DNA from: Ovis canadensis
Lineage: Eukaryota; Chordata; Mammalia; Artiodactyla; Bovidae
Assembly (NCBI RefSeq): GCF_042477335.2
Contig: NC_091247.1
Coordinates: 11,645,501-11,709,500, forward strand
Reading direction: 5' to 3'
Length of the DNA stretch: 64,000 nt
The number at the start of each line of letters is the position of its first letter. Position 1 is the first letter of the stretch. The notes under the pieces are model-generated. The model ran no database searches and was not told the origin of the DNA. It worked only from the letters and a program-made list of their open reading frames with translations. Positions 43,583 through 53,515 of this stretch are shown here, one piece after another. The translations under genes were made by a program, and so were the position numbers.

Positions 43583-44234
43583 AGAATACATGCTCCCATC
43601 ATTTCATGACGGAATAGGGCAAATGTGGAAACAGTGACAGATTTTATTTTCTCAGGCTCCAAAATCACTGTGGATGGTGACTGCAGCCATGAAATTAAGA
43701 AACGCTTGCTCCTTGGGAGAAAAACTCTGACAAACCTAGACAGAGACATTACTTTGCCAACAAAGATTTGTACAGTCAAAGCTATGTTTTTTCCAGTAGT
43801 CATGTATGGATATGAGAGTTGGACCATAAAGACGGCTGAGCACCAGACAGTTGATACCTTTGAATTGTGGTACTGGAGAAGACTATTGAAAATCCCTTGG
43901 GCAGCAAGATCAAACCAGTCAATGTCAATCCTAAAGGAAATCAGTCCAGAATATTCACTGGAAGGGCTGATGCTGAAGCTGAAGCTCCAGTACTTTGGCC
44001 ACCTGATGTGAAGAACTGACTCATTGGAAAAGACCCTGATGCTGGGAAAGATTGAAGGCAAAAGAAGAAGGGGGAAGCCGAGGATGAGATGGTTAGATAG
44101 CATCACTGACTCAGTGGACATAAATCAGAGCAAACTCTGGGAGATAGTAAAGTATAGGGAAGCCTGACATGCTGCAGTCCATGGAGTCACCGAGAATCAG
44201 ATGTGACTTAACAAAAGAACAACAACAGAATACA
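43583..44234 (+). mobile_element. BovB LINE 3' fragment with AACAAC tail
   Basis: An 8-bp duplication, 'agaataca' (43,583-43,590 and 44,227-44,234), bounds a 636-bp 5'-truncated BovB. The end reads 'gtgacttaacaaaagaacaa', not (GAACT)n, so it belongs with the older tail type. The frame 43,625-44,011 is the ORF2 C-terminus, ending at TGA. Confidence 0.9.
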
Positions 44235-44245
44235 CATATTTATTT

Positions 44246-45635
44246 TTGATAAATATTACTAAATTTCTCCCTAAATTAATTAGAATTAATGGTGTGATCA
44301 TTCACCTAGAACCAGACATCCTGGAATGTGAAATCAAGTGGGCCTTAGAAAGCATCACTACGAACAAAGCTAGTGGAGGTGATGGAATTCCAGTTGAGCT
44401 ATTTCAAATCCTAAAAGATGATGCTGTGAAAGTGCTGCACTCAATATGCCAGCAAATTTGGAAAACTCAGCAGTGGCCACAGGACTGGAAAAGGTCAGTT
44501 TTTATTCCAATCCCAAAGAAAGGCAATGCCAAAGAATGCTCAAACTACCGCACAATTGCACTCATCTCACATGCTAGTAAAGTAATGCTCAAAATTCTCC
44601 AAGCCAGGCTTCAACAATATGTGAACCATGAACTTCCAGATGTTCAAGCTGGTTTTAGAAAAGGTAGAGGAACCAGACTTCAAATTGCCAACACCTGTTG
44701 GATCATTGAAAAAGCAAGAGAGTTCCAGAAAAACATCTATTTCTGCTTTATTGACTATGCCAAAGCCTTTGACTGTGCAGATCACAATAAACTGTGCAAA
44801 ATTCTGAAAGAGATGGGAATACCAGACCAACTGACCTGCCTCTTGAGAAATCTGTATGCAGGTCAGGAAGCAACAGTTAGAACTGGACATGGAACAACAG
44901 ACTGGTTCCAAATAGGAGAAGGAGTATGTCAAGGCTGTATATTGTCACCCTGCTTATTTAACTTATAAGCAGAGTACATAATGAAAAATGCTGGGCTGTA
45001 TGAAGCACAAGCTGGAATCAAGATTGCCGGGAGAAATATCAATAACCTCAGATATGCAGATGACACCACCCTTATGGCAGAAAGCGAAGAATTAAAGAGC
45101 CTCTTGATGAAAGTGAAAGAGAGTGAAAAAGCTGGCTTAAAGCTCAACATTCAGAAAACTAAGATCATGGCATCCGGTCCCATCAGTTCAGTTCAGTTCA
45201 GTTCAGTTCAGTCGCTCATGGGGAAACAGTGGAAACAGTGTCAGACTTTATTTTTGGGGGCTCCAAAATCACTGCAGATGGTGACTGTAGCCATGAAATT
45301 AAAAGACGCTTACTCCTCAGGAGAAAGTTATGACCAACCTAGACAGCATATTAAAAAGCAGAGACATCACTTTGCCCACAAAGGTCCATCTAGTCAAGGC
45401 TATGGTCTTTCCAGTAGTCATGTATGGATGTGAGAGTTGGACTATAAAGAAGGCTGCGCACCAAAGAATTGATACTTTTGAACTGTGGTGTTGGAGAAGA
45501 CTCTTGAGACTCCTTTGGACTGCAAGGAGATCCAACCAGTCCATCCTAAAGGAAATCAGTCCTGAATATTCACTGGAAGGACTGATGCTGAAGCTGAAAC
45601 TCCAATACTTTTGGCCACATGATGTAAAGAACTGA
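44246..45635 (+). pseudogene. BovB RT remnant
   Basis: The frame 44,246-44,968 covers the palm with motif A (FIDYAKAFDCADHN) and motif B (VCQGCILSPCLFN), and ends at a TAA where other copies encode Tyr. YADD lies at 45,053-45,064 in a second frame (44,981-45,433). That frame loses one Glu and more, then runs into the micro-insertion. The C-terminus is in a third frame (45,330-45,635). Inactive. Confidence 0.87.
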
Positions 45636-45847
45636 CTCATTGGAGAAGACCCTGATGCTGGGAAAGATTGAAGGCTGGAGGAGGAGACAACAGAGGATGA
45701 GATGGTTGGAGGTCATCACTGACTCAATGGACATGAGTTTGAGTAAACTCCGGGAGTTGGTGATGGACAGGGAGGCCTGGTGTGCTGCAGTCTATGGGGT
45801 CATAAAGAGTTGGACACGACTGAGCAACTGAACTGAACTGAACTGTA
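44282..45847 (+). mobile_element. BovB LINE, 5'-truncated, with an internal BovB-tail micro-insertion
   Basis: A 9-bp duplication, 'aaattaatt' (44,273-44,281 and 45,848-45,856), bounds it. The tail is (GAACT)n. At 45,185-45,218 a run of five TTCAG pentamers plus 'tcgctcatg' replaces about 18 bp of normal coding sequence. It inserted in the old minus-strand L1. Confidence 0.9.
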
Positions 45848-45877
45848 AAATTAATTTATATTTCCTCTAATAGCATG

Positions 45878-46081
45878 GGGCTTCCCAGGTGGCACAGTGG
45901 TAAAGGATCTGCCTTCCAACTCAGGAGACACGGGAGACATGGGTTTGATCCCTGGGTGGGGAAGACCCTCTGGAGAAGGAAACAACAACCCACTCCAGGA
46001 TTCTTGCCTGGAAAACTCCATGGACAGAGGAGCCTGGTGGGCTGCAGTCCATGGAGTCAGACACGACTGAGCACACAGACA
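45878..46081 (+). mobile_element. Bov-tA SINE
   Basis: A complete head, body and tail. Target copies 'ctaatagcatg' (45,867-45,877) and 'ctaacagcatg' (46,082-46,092) match at 10 of 11. It lies in the old L1. Confidence 0.9.
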
Positions 46082-46510
46082 CTAACAGCATGAGTGTGCT
46101 CATTTCCCCATACCCACTTCATCACTGAATATCACCAGTGTTTCAGTTTAGTGAGTCTGTTGGGCAAAAAGCGGTTTCCTCACATGTTTTAATTTTCATT
46201 GTTACTAATGAGCTCAAGTTTTCTTCATCCACTTACTGACCATTTGTGATATTTCTTTCTGAAATACTTGGCCACGCATCTAGCCCACTTTACTATTGTT
46301 ATTTTCTTATTTGTTTGTGGGAACTCTCTATATATTGCAGATGTTACTCTTTGTCTACAGTATAAATTACAGATACTTATTCCCAGTTTGTTTGTCTTTT
46401 AAATTTCTTTGATTCTTTTTACTGCATAAAATATTTTATTTTTGTAGTGTTCTTTATAACTCCTGGGTTTCCTGTCTTTCTTGCATAAGCCTTTTATGGA
46501 GTAAAGATAT

Positions 46511-47075
46511 TAACCCTTTCAGCAAGAATGGGTTCTGCTCTCTGAACATTGTCTGATGTTGCACCTCGTTTGAGATCCTAAAACTGCCATTAAAGGAAGT
46601 TACCTCCCCCTAGCCTGGAACAGGGAAGGGGGCATCCCAGAAGGTAGTTATAGAAGCAGTGAGGGTCCCCAGTGATCTTTGTTGAACAAAACAAGCTGAA
46701 CTCCCGGGATCAGGTCCCTTTGGAAGGGCATGGCTTCTTAAGAGGCCCCAAGAGGGAGCCTGGGAGGAGCCACTCTGTGATCCTCAGCTGCCACTGAGGA
46801 GGCGACTGCGGCTGCCGCCATCAGGCCTCCTTCCCATTGTGACTCTGTCAGCCCACAGTCATAGCCTCTCACAATCATCCTACTCCAAAACACCAAACAC
46901 AGCTGACACACACACCCACGGACATATAGAAACACAATAAAAAAATGCACATGTGCATACCCACATAGGCATCTGTGTCATTTGCCCCGATTCACAAATG
47001 GTCACGTGGGGGCACAGAAGGATGCCCACGTGTACAAAGCCCGTGCATATTTGTACACGTGCACAGTACACACTG
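46511..47075. other. Unassigned DNA
   Basis: No named repeat. A CA-rich patch at about 46,900-47,050 is low complexity. Confidence 0.4.
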
Positions 47076-47255
47076 GGGCTTCCCTGGTGGCTCAGAAGGT
47101 AAAGAGTCTGCCTGCAGTGTGGGAGACCTGGGTTTGAATCCTGGGTCAGGACGATCCCCTGGAGAAGGAAGTGGCAACCCACCCCAGTATTCTTGCCTGG
47201 AGAATCCCATGGACGGAGGAGCCTGGTGGGCTACAGTCCACGGGGTCGCAAAGAG
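47076..47255 (+). mobile_element. Bov-tA SINE, tail-truncated
   Basis: Head and body are clear ('gcttccctggtggctcagaa', 'ggagaatcccatggacggag'). It stops at 'cgcaaagagtcaag', lacking the last tail bases. Confidence 0.87.
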
Positions 47256-47444
47256 TCAAGCTGCTCTGCAGCCTCATTCATACCTACTATTTTCAGTCTT
47301 TCCTTCTTTCTCCTCCATTTCACTTGCTTCCCTCGCTCCCTCTCTCCCCTTTCCTGCCTTCCTTCCTTTTTTTTACCTCCCTTCTCTTTTTAAGCCATTT
47401 AATAGCTGCGTAGTGATAACATTTTTGCGTTGAATTTCTGTTTC
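47256..47444. repeat. Pyrimidine-rich low-complexity tract
   Basis: CT-rich sequence at about 47,290-47,395, for example 'cttccctcgctccctctctc'. The frames here reflect composition. Confidence 0.6.
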
Positions 47445-47515
47445 TGGTGTGCTGCAGTCCATGGAGTCACAAAGAGTCAGACATGACTGAGCAACTGAAC
47501 AACAGCAACAGCAAG
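47445..47515 (+). mobile_element. BovB/Bov-A 3' tail fragment
   Basis: 'gtgtgctgcagtccatggag' followed by 'gactgagcaactgaacaaca' is the last ~65 bp of BovB, older tail type. The ends are not resolved. Confidence 0.7.
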
Positions 47516-47964
47516 ACACACTGATGTGCCTGCAGGTGTATCCAGGCACAGCCCTACCAAGAGAGGTACTGTCCACACGTGATCACTTGCTCAACGTCTG
47601 CACCTGCTGTCTCAGTCAGGAGCCTAGCAAGAAACACTCAAACCGGGTGAGAAAAATTTAACAAAGGGCCTATTTATAAGAGTGAGGAAAGGATGAAGGG
47701 CAAATGAAAAGCCACAGTGACCGCCTGGGAGCTAGCTGTAGCAGGGAACCAGGTCACCAGCCCAGGGCCTGAAGGGTCAGGAAAGGGAGGGACTGTGGGA
47801 GTTGGCAAGAGCTGAAGCTTGTCAGGGGACCAACAGGGGACCAACAGACCCAACAGAAACTGTGGTGGTCAGACGGGACCACAGCCACTGTTGATCCACA
47901 GGCTGATGGGGAAGGAGCCAACCTGTCCAGACCCCTGCCCTTCTATCTGCTGGCTGGGCCTGAT
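47516..47964. other. Unassigned, possibly old repeat
   Basis: A small tandem duplication 'caggggaccaa' occurs twice at about 47,823-47,846. No family or exon is recognised. Confidence 0.35.
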
Positions 47965-47974
47965 GTTGGCCAAA

Positions 47975-48156
47975 AGTGAAAAATGAAAGTGAAAGTCGCT
48001 CTGTCGTGTACAGTTCTTTGCGACCCCATGGACTATACAGTCCATGGAATTCTCCAGGCCAGAAAACTGGAGTGGGTACCCTTTCCCCTTCTCCAGGGGA
48101 TCTTTCCAACCCAGGTCTCCTGCATTGCAGGCGGTTTCTTCACCAGCTGAGCCACA
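47975..48156 (-). mobile_element. Bov-tA SINE
   Basis: Minus strand from 'gtgaaagtcgctctgtcgtg' to 'ttcaccagctgagccaca'. Target copies 'gttggccaaa' (47,965-47,974) and 'gttggccgaa' (48,157-48,166) match at 9 of 10. The B-box region is shortened. Confidence 0.9.
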
Positions 48157-48166
48157 GTTGGCCGAA

Positions 48167-48930
48167 CTCAACTATTAATAGGAGCCAGCCGGAGTCTGGT
48201 TGATATGTGCCTGGCTCGGGCTCCTTAGGGGACACAGAGCAGAGTGGAGAGAGGATCTGAAGGGTCAGGCAGCGAATATCACATAGAGCTCTAGATACAC
48301 ACACAGAGAGATGCAAAAGCATAGATATTCACGTGTACACTTCTGCACCTCCACACAGTGTAGGACTATGTGCACACAAGCTCCAACACCCACAGACTCA
48401 CACACGCCTGCGGAGAAGGCTAAAAGCCACCCCTTCCTTCCGCCTTGCCTGGTCCTGAGGTGAGCCCCGCTCCTTCCCCCTCCCCCTCCCCCTGCACCAA
48501 GCTCAGAGCCAGCTCTTTGCTGAGTTCTTTGTTACTCTTGGCAAAGACCAAATCCCAGTGGGACAATGGGCTGGCCAGGCCCGCACAAATCACCCGCTCT
48601 CTGGGGGCCTTTCAGAGGCCTGGCCTGCCTGAGTGACAGCTGAATTGGGTCCAGATTGGGCTGAGGAGGCACTCCTGGAGGCAGGCCCTGCAGCCGCAGT
48701 ACTGGGAGGTCTCCAAGCCCCTGTCTGACTGCCACCCTCCTCAAGCACCCTCCCATTGATGCCCCTGCAGGGGCACCTGGCCCAAGGGAGGGAAGTTGCG
48801 GGCCCCCCAACCCCCTTAAAGCCTTACTCCCCACCGACATCTAGCTCACCCCCAAATCCAAATCACACTATGCCCCACTGCTCCAACACCCTAGGTCTCC
48901 TTATCTTTGGCCTGGGAGCTGCCAGAGGAA
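48167..48930. other. Unassigned DNA, GC-rich centre
   Basis: 48,430-48,850 is GC-rich, with a CCCCCT-repeat stretch at 48,475-48,495 and a block at 48,527-48,600 with nuclear-receptor-like 'ggcaaagaccaaatcc' and SOX-like 'gacaatggg' words. No exon is supported. Confidence 0.35.
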
Positions 48931-48934
48931 CTTT

Positions 48935-49212
48935 TTTGAAATGTAAATCAAATCATTTTCCTCTTCTGTTTAAGATCCTTCAATGGTTCTCCTCACCCCA
49001 CTCCAGATAAAGTCTCAATTCAGCCCTATCCTGCACCAGCTGGTCGCTGACCCCATTCTTAGCCCCAGGGCTTACCAGCCGCCCCTGACCCTCTGAGGCT
49101 TTCAGTTCTCTAGGTGTGCCAAGCCCTCTCCTTCCCTGGGCCTTTGCACCTGCTATTCTCTCTGCTGAAAAGCCTTCACCTCAGTACTTCATCTACTGAC
49201 CCCTTCTAAACT
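48935..49212 (+). mobile_element. L2 LINE fragment
   Basis: 'aagatccttcaatggttctc', 'gataaagtctcaattcagcc', 'ctgggcctttgcacctgcta' and 'tctctctgctgaaaagcctt' give the L2 3' order. Confidence 0.75.
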
Positions 49213-49379
49213 AGAGCTTCTCAAACTAACACTGGGATAGAATCAAGCCAGAGTTTTTCCCCACTTTCATCATGGAGAGATGTTTTGGTAAAAACACAAT
49301 GAAATAAGCTACTAGAAAAAAAAAAAAAAAACAACAAAGAGAGGTATAACTATCTTGAAAAATAGTAGTTTCGCATAAA

Positions 49380-49770
49380 GTTAAATATTCATTTATGCAA
49401 TCTCACTCCTGGGTACGTGCCCAAAAGAAGTGAAAACATACATCCATGTAAAACCTATTTGAGAATGTTCACAGCATTTTTATTTCTAATCATCCTAAAC
49501 TGGAAATAACTTGATGGTGAATGGATAAACTGTGGTACATCTATGCACTGGAACACTACTCAGCAATAGAAAGGGAAGAACTGTCAATACCCACAGTATG
49601 GGGAATTTCAGATGCATTATGCTAAGTGAAAGAAGCCAGACTTGAAAGGAACTTTTGAATGATGGAAATGTTCCATATATTGATTGTGGCACTGTTTGTC
49701 AAAATTCGTAGAACTACACATTCAAAAGGGTGAATTTTACTGTGTAAATTTTACCCCAATAAATCCGACT
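49380..49770 (+). mobile_element. Old L1 (L1M-type) 3' fragment
   Basis: 'tctcactcctgggtacgtgc', 'gaatgttcacagcattttta', 'ctactcagcaatagaaaggg' and 'gtgtaaattttaccccaata' are in L1 3' order. A 17-base A run lies just upstream at about 49,316-49,333. Confidence 0.7.
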
Positions 49771-49917
49771 TTAAAAAATGTAAATACAAATTCCATTTTT
49801 CATTGTGGTAAAATCTACATAATGTAAAATCTATCATCTGAACCCCATCATGTAGCATTAAGTATCTTCATATGTACAGCCATGTTGCACAACCGTCATC
49901 ACCCTCTATCTCTAGAA

Positions 49918-49982
49918 TGCTTTTAAATTTATTTTTAATTGAAGGATAATTGCTTTACAATATTGTGTTGGTTTCTGCTGTA
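49918..49982 (-). mobile_element. Very short (65-bp) young L1 3' insertion
   Basis: 'aattgaaggataattgcttt' and 'tattgtgttggtttctgctg' are the complement of the last bases of ruminant L1. The flanks carry 'ctctagaa' at 49,910-49,917 and 49,983-49,990, consistent with an extremely 5'-truncated insertion. Confidence 0.8.
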
Positions 49983-50094
49983 CTCTAGAACATTTCCCAT
50001 CTTGCAAAACTGAAACTCTGTACCCGTTAAACAACAACTCTCCCTTCCCCCTCCCTCCATTTCCCAGTGAGCACCATTCTACTACTTTCTATAA

Positions 50095-50402
50095 AGTGAA
50101 AGTTGTTCAGTCATGTTCGACTGTTTGTGACCCTATGGACTATACAGTCCATGGAATTCTCCAGGCCAGAATACTGGAGTGGGTAGCTTTTCCCTTCTCC
50201 AGGGGATCTTCCCAACCCAGAGATTGAACCCAGCTCTCCCGCATTGCAGGCAGATTCTTTACCAGCTGAGCCACCAGAGAAGCCCAAGAATACTGGAGTG
50301 GGTAGCCTATCTCTTCTCCAGGGGATCTTCTCGACCCAGGAATCAAACGGGTCTCCTGCATTGCAGGTGGATGCTTTACCAACTGAGCTATCAGGGAAGC
50401 CC
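50095..50402 (-). mobile_element. Composite Bov-tA SINE (head-duplicated form)
   Basis: It has the same two-head layout as at 18,533 and 33,131: 'gagccaccagagaagcccaa' (about 50,268-50,287) and 'gagctatcagggaagcccaa' (about 50,384-50,403). No clean target duplication was found. It lies in the old L1. Confidence 0.85.
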
Positions 50403-50692
50403 AATTTTAATTATTCTAGGTACCTCACATAAGCAGAATCAGGCCGTGTTGTCCTTTTGTGCCTGGTTTATTTCACTTAGCATAACATCCTCAAGGTTCA
50501 TTCATGTTGTAGCCTGTGTCTGAATTTTCTTCCTTATAAGGCTGAATGATATTTCATGCCCACAAAATGATCACATTTTGTTTACCCATTCATCCACTAA
50601 TGGACATTTCGGTGGTTTCCACATTTTGGCTATTGTGAATAGTCAAAATGTTAACAACAACAACAACTGGGGTATGACTATAAACTCTGTTT

Positions 50693-51563
50693 TAAAATGT
50701 ATTAGATTCAGGCAGCAATCCAAAAGTCTACAAGCAATAAATGCTGGAGAGGGTGTGGAGAAAAGGGAACGCTCTTACACTGTTGGTGGGAATGCAGACT
50801 AGTACAGCCACTATGGAGAACAGTGTGGAGAGTCCTTAAAAAGTTGCAAATAGAACTGCCTTATGACCCAGCAATCCCACTGCTGGGCACACACACCGAG
50901 GAAACCAGAATTGAAAGAGACATGTGTACCCCAATGTTCATCGCAGCACTGTTTATAATAGCCAGGACATGGAAACAACCTAGATGTCCATCAGCAGATG
51001 AATAGAAAGCTGTGGTACATATATACAATGGAGTATTACTCAGCCATTAAAAAGAATACATTTGAATCAGTTCTAAGGAGGTGGATGAAACTGGAGCCTG
51101 TTATACAGAGTGAAGTAAGCCAGAAAGAAAAACACCAATACAGTATACTAACGCATATATATGGAATTTAGAAAGATGGTAATGATAACCCTCTATGTGA
51201 GACAGCAAAAGAGACACAGATGTATAGAATGGACTTTTAGACTCTGTGGGAGAGGGAGAGGGTGGGATGATTTGGAAGAATGGCATTGAAACATGTATAC
51301 TATCAGGTAAGAAATGAATCGCCAGTCTATGTTCGATACAGGATACAGGATGCTTGGGGCTGGTGCACGGGGATGATCCAGAGAGATGATATGGGGTGGG
51401 AGGTGGGAGGGGGGTTCAGGATTGGGAACTCATGTACACCCGTGGCTGATTCATGTCAATGTATGGCAAAACCAATACAGTATTGTAAAGCAAAATAAAG
51501 TAAAAATAAAAATTACCAAAAAAATAATAAAAATAAATAAATAAATAAAATGTATTAGATTCA
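50693..51563 (+). mobile_element. Young ruminant L1 (L1-BT-like) 3' end with 18-bp target duplication
   Basis: A perfect 18-bp duplication, 'taaaatgtattagattca' (50,693-50,710 and 51,546-51,563), bounds an 835-bp 5'-truncated L1. It holds the ORF2 C-terminus, the 3' UTR with G-rich stretches (about 51,240-51,420) and an A-rich (TAAA)n tail. Low divergence from the ruminant L1 pattern and the intact duplication indicate a recent insertion. Confidence 0.93.
50823..51170 (+). pseudogene. L1 ORF2 C-terminal remnant
   Basis: The frame 50,823-51,005 encodes the end of ORF2p ([14 protein letters not shown], then CTPMFIAALFIIA) and stops at a TAG at about 51,003, before the usual end of the protein. 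The continuation with 'YTMEYYSAIKK'-type sequence lies downstream in the same region. No RT or endonuclease domain is present. Confidence 0.8.
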
Positions 51564-52064
51564 ACAGACCTGAACACTTACTCTTAATTTCATTATCCAT
51601 CCCCCTAGTCTGCCTTTCAAGTAGCAAAGCCGCCTGGTCCCTGGACTGGCTGGACCCTACCTTCCATGAGCCCCCAGTCATCCCCCACAATTCCTTGGAT
51701 GCGTCATACCTGCTGGGATGGTCTGTTGGGGATCGGAACTTCCTGAGGAAAGACTAGGTCTGAGTCTCCTCAATCTGCAGTGACCAGGGTTGGGGTTGGG
51801 TCCAAGCAAAAGGCTCAGAGAAACTGCTGCCAAGTGCAATCCTCCTATTTCTCGGGGCCAATGTGGGAGCAGGGCTTGAACCCACATCCGTCTGACTTCA
51901 GATCCGTGCTCTTTGTTGTAAGGTACATGCAGTGACAATGGCCCTGAATTGGAGGCAGGGTTCAAGGCCCACCCTTCTCTAGCTGTCATGCTCAGGACTC
52001 TTTCTGCTTGCAAGAACTTCTGCTCCCTGCCAAAGTCAAGACGGAATCACTCAGTTAGGAAGTA
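51564..52064. other. Unassigned DNA
   Basis: A minus-strand frame of 111 codons (51,678-52,013) lacks a domain. The tail at 51,860-51,930 has faint MIR-like 'cttgaacccacatccgtctg'. No gene is called. Confidence 0.4.
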
Positions 52065-52072
52065 CTAGTTGT

Positions 52073-52339
52073 CAATGGCACCCCACTCCAGTACTCTTGC
52101 CTGGAAAATCCCACGGATGGAGGAGCCTGGTGGGCTGCAGTCCACAGGGTTGCTAAGAGGCGGACACGACTAAGCGACTTCACTTTCACTTTTCACTTTC
52201 ATGCATTGGACAAGGAAATGGCAACCCACTCTAGTGTTCTTGCCTGGAGAATCCCAGGGACAGGGGAGCCTGGTGGGCTGCAGTCTATGGGGTCGCACAG
52301 AGTCGGACACGACTGAAGTGACTTGGCAGTTGTTGCCTG
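52073..52339 (+). mobile_element. Bov-A2 SINE (dimer)
   Basis: Two Bov-A monomers in tandem are joined by a 'ttcactttcacttttcactt' linker. Flanking 'ctagttgt' lies at 52,065-52,072 and 52,340-52,347. Confidence 0.9.
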
Positions 52340-52420
52340 CTAGTTGTATTGGCTCCTGAGCTGTGGACAGGGCTACACAGGTGAGCCATGGACAGTCATG
52401 GACATTAATATGTATGTACA

Positions 52421-52658
52421 GGGCTTCCCTGGTGGCTCAGTGGTGAAAAATCTCCTTGCTGGTGCAGGAGACCCCTGGAGGGGGTTTGACCCCTGCAGGT
52501 TTGACCCCTGGGTTGGGAAGATCCCCTGCAGAAGGAAATGGCAACCCACTCCAGTATTCTTGCCTGGAGAATCCCATGGACAGAGGAGCCTGGCAGGCTA
52601 GAGGCCATGGGGTCACAAAAGAGTCAGACACGATACAGCGGCTAAACAACAACACAAC
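52421..52658 (+). mobile_element. Bov-tA SINE with duplicated B-box segment
   Basis: Target copies 'aatatgtatgtaca' (52,407-52,420) and 'aatatgcatgtaca' (52,659-52,672) match at 13 of 14. The B-box region carries 'gtttgacccctg' twice (about 52,486-52,510). Confidence 0.92.
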
Positions 52659-52827
52659 AATATGCATGTACATGTGTGTGCATACGTGTTACCGGGGCAT
52701 GGGGGCTTGATATGTGTGTGAGTTCCAGAGAACTCAGATTTTTATTTTTTGAAATAACAATCATCTCTTTTCAAAGACTAAGGGTCAGGGAAGGAGGTTT
52801 TAAGATGTGTTAGGAGCATAAATCTCA

Positions 52828-53040
52828 GGACTTCCAAGGTGGCTCAGTGTCTGCATTGAGGCAGACAGACAAGACGCAGGCTCAATCCTTGGGTTGGGAA
52901 GATCCCCTCGTAAAGAAAATGACAACCCACTCCAGTATTCTTGCTGGGAAAATCCCATGGACAGAGGAGCCAAGGGGGCTCCAATCCTTAGGGTCACAAA
53001 GAGTCGGACACAACTGAATCGACTGAGAACACGTGCTCAA
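52828..53040 (+). mobile_element. Bov-tA SINE
   Basis: The head is diverged, body and tail are clear ('gtcggacacaactgaatcga'). Target copies 'gagcataaatctca' (52,814-52,827) and 'gaacataaatctca' (53,041-53,054) match at 13 of 14. Confidence 0.92.
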
Positions 53041-53119
53041 GAACATAAATCTCATTCCTAGTGGCTGCCCTGGCACCTGAGCTTCCAGGGAATCATAGAG
53101 AGTTTATTTAAAAGGTGAA

Positions 53120-53260
53120 ATATAGGCACATACCCACACATACATATGTGTTTACACATAAACACAGGATAATGTATGCCTAAACCCAGACTGACCCATA
53201 AACACATGCATAAATTCATAGACACATAAGAGATATACACATAAATTCAGATAACCACAT
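53120..53260 (+). repeat. CA/TA-rich low-complexity tract
   Basis: Imperfect 'acaca', 'cataaaca' and 'acatac' words predominate. A second such tract lies at about 53,540-53,710. Confidence 0.65.
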
Positions 53261-53281
53261 ATAATACAAAGGTTAATTGCC

Positions 53282-53515
53282 AATATTTATTAAGTGTTTC
53301 CAGTTAACAAAGCAGTGTGCTAAGTAATTAACATAAACTGCTTTACAGAATCCCTTTGCAAAAATCAGGATGCGCATGGTAATTTTCACCCCCATTTTAC
53401 AGATGAGGAAAACAAGGCTCAGAGAAGCGAAGTGACTTGCTTGAGGTCACAGAGCCCAGAAGTGGCTGAACTGGGAATTGAATCCCAGTGGGTAAAAGTC
53501 CGAAGCCACATGCAC
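53282..53515 (+). repeat. MIR SINE, near complete
   Basis: 'tatttattaagtgtttccag', 'cccccattttacagatgagg', 'gaagtgacttgcttgaggtc' and 'ggaattgaatcccagtgg' cover MIR from end to end. Confidence 0.85.

Larger units (their letters stand above)
42640..46510 (-). mobile_element. Old L1 (L1M-type) on the minus strand, split into at least four pieces
   Basis: L1 pieces are recognised at about 42,640-42,772, 43,360-43,590, 44,227-44,281, 45,848-45,877 and 46,092-46,510. They follow one another in minus-strand L1 order, for example 'aatttttacaggggaattgc', 'ctcatttccccatacccact', 'tgttttaattttcattgtta' and 'gtgggaactctctatatatt'. Insertions listed separately occupy the gaps. Frames are fully decayed. 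Confidence 0.7.
49780..50692 (-). mobile_element. Old L1 (L1M-type) 3' region on the minus strand, split by two insertions
   Basis: Minus-strand L1 phrases occur at 49,797-49,910 ('attgtggtaaaatctacata'), 49,991-50,090 ('ctgaaactctgtacccgtta') and 50,410-50,640 ('tcacttagcataacatcctc', 'gtttacccattcatccacta'). A short L1 and a composite SINE interrupt it. Confidence 0.7.

Noticed and set aside
45185-45216. TTCAG pentamer run as a CRISPR-like or independent microsatellite repeat
   Set aside because: No spacers exist, and the same pentamers form the 3' tail of BovB throughout the window.
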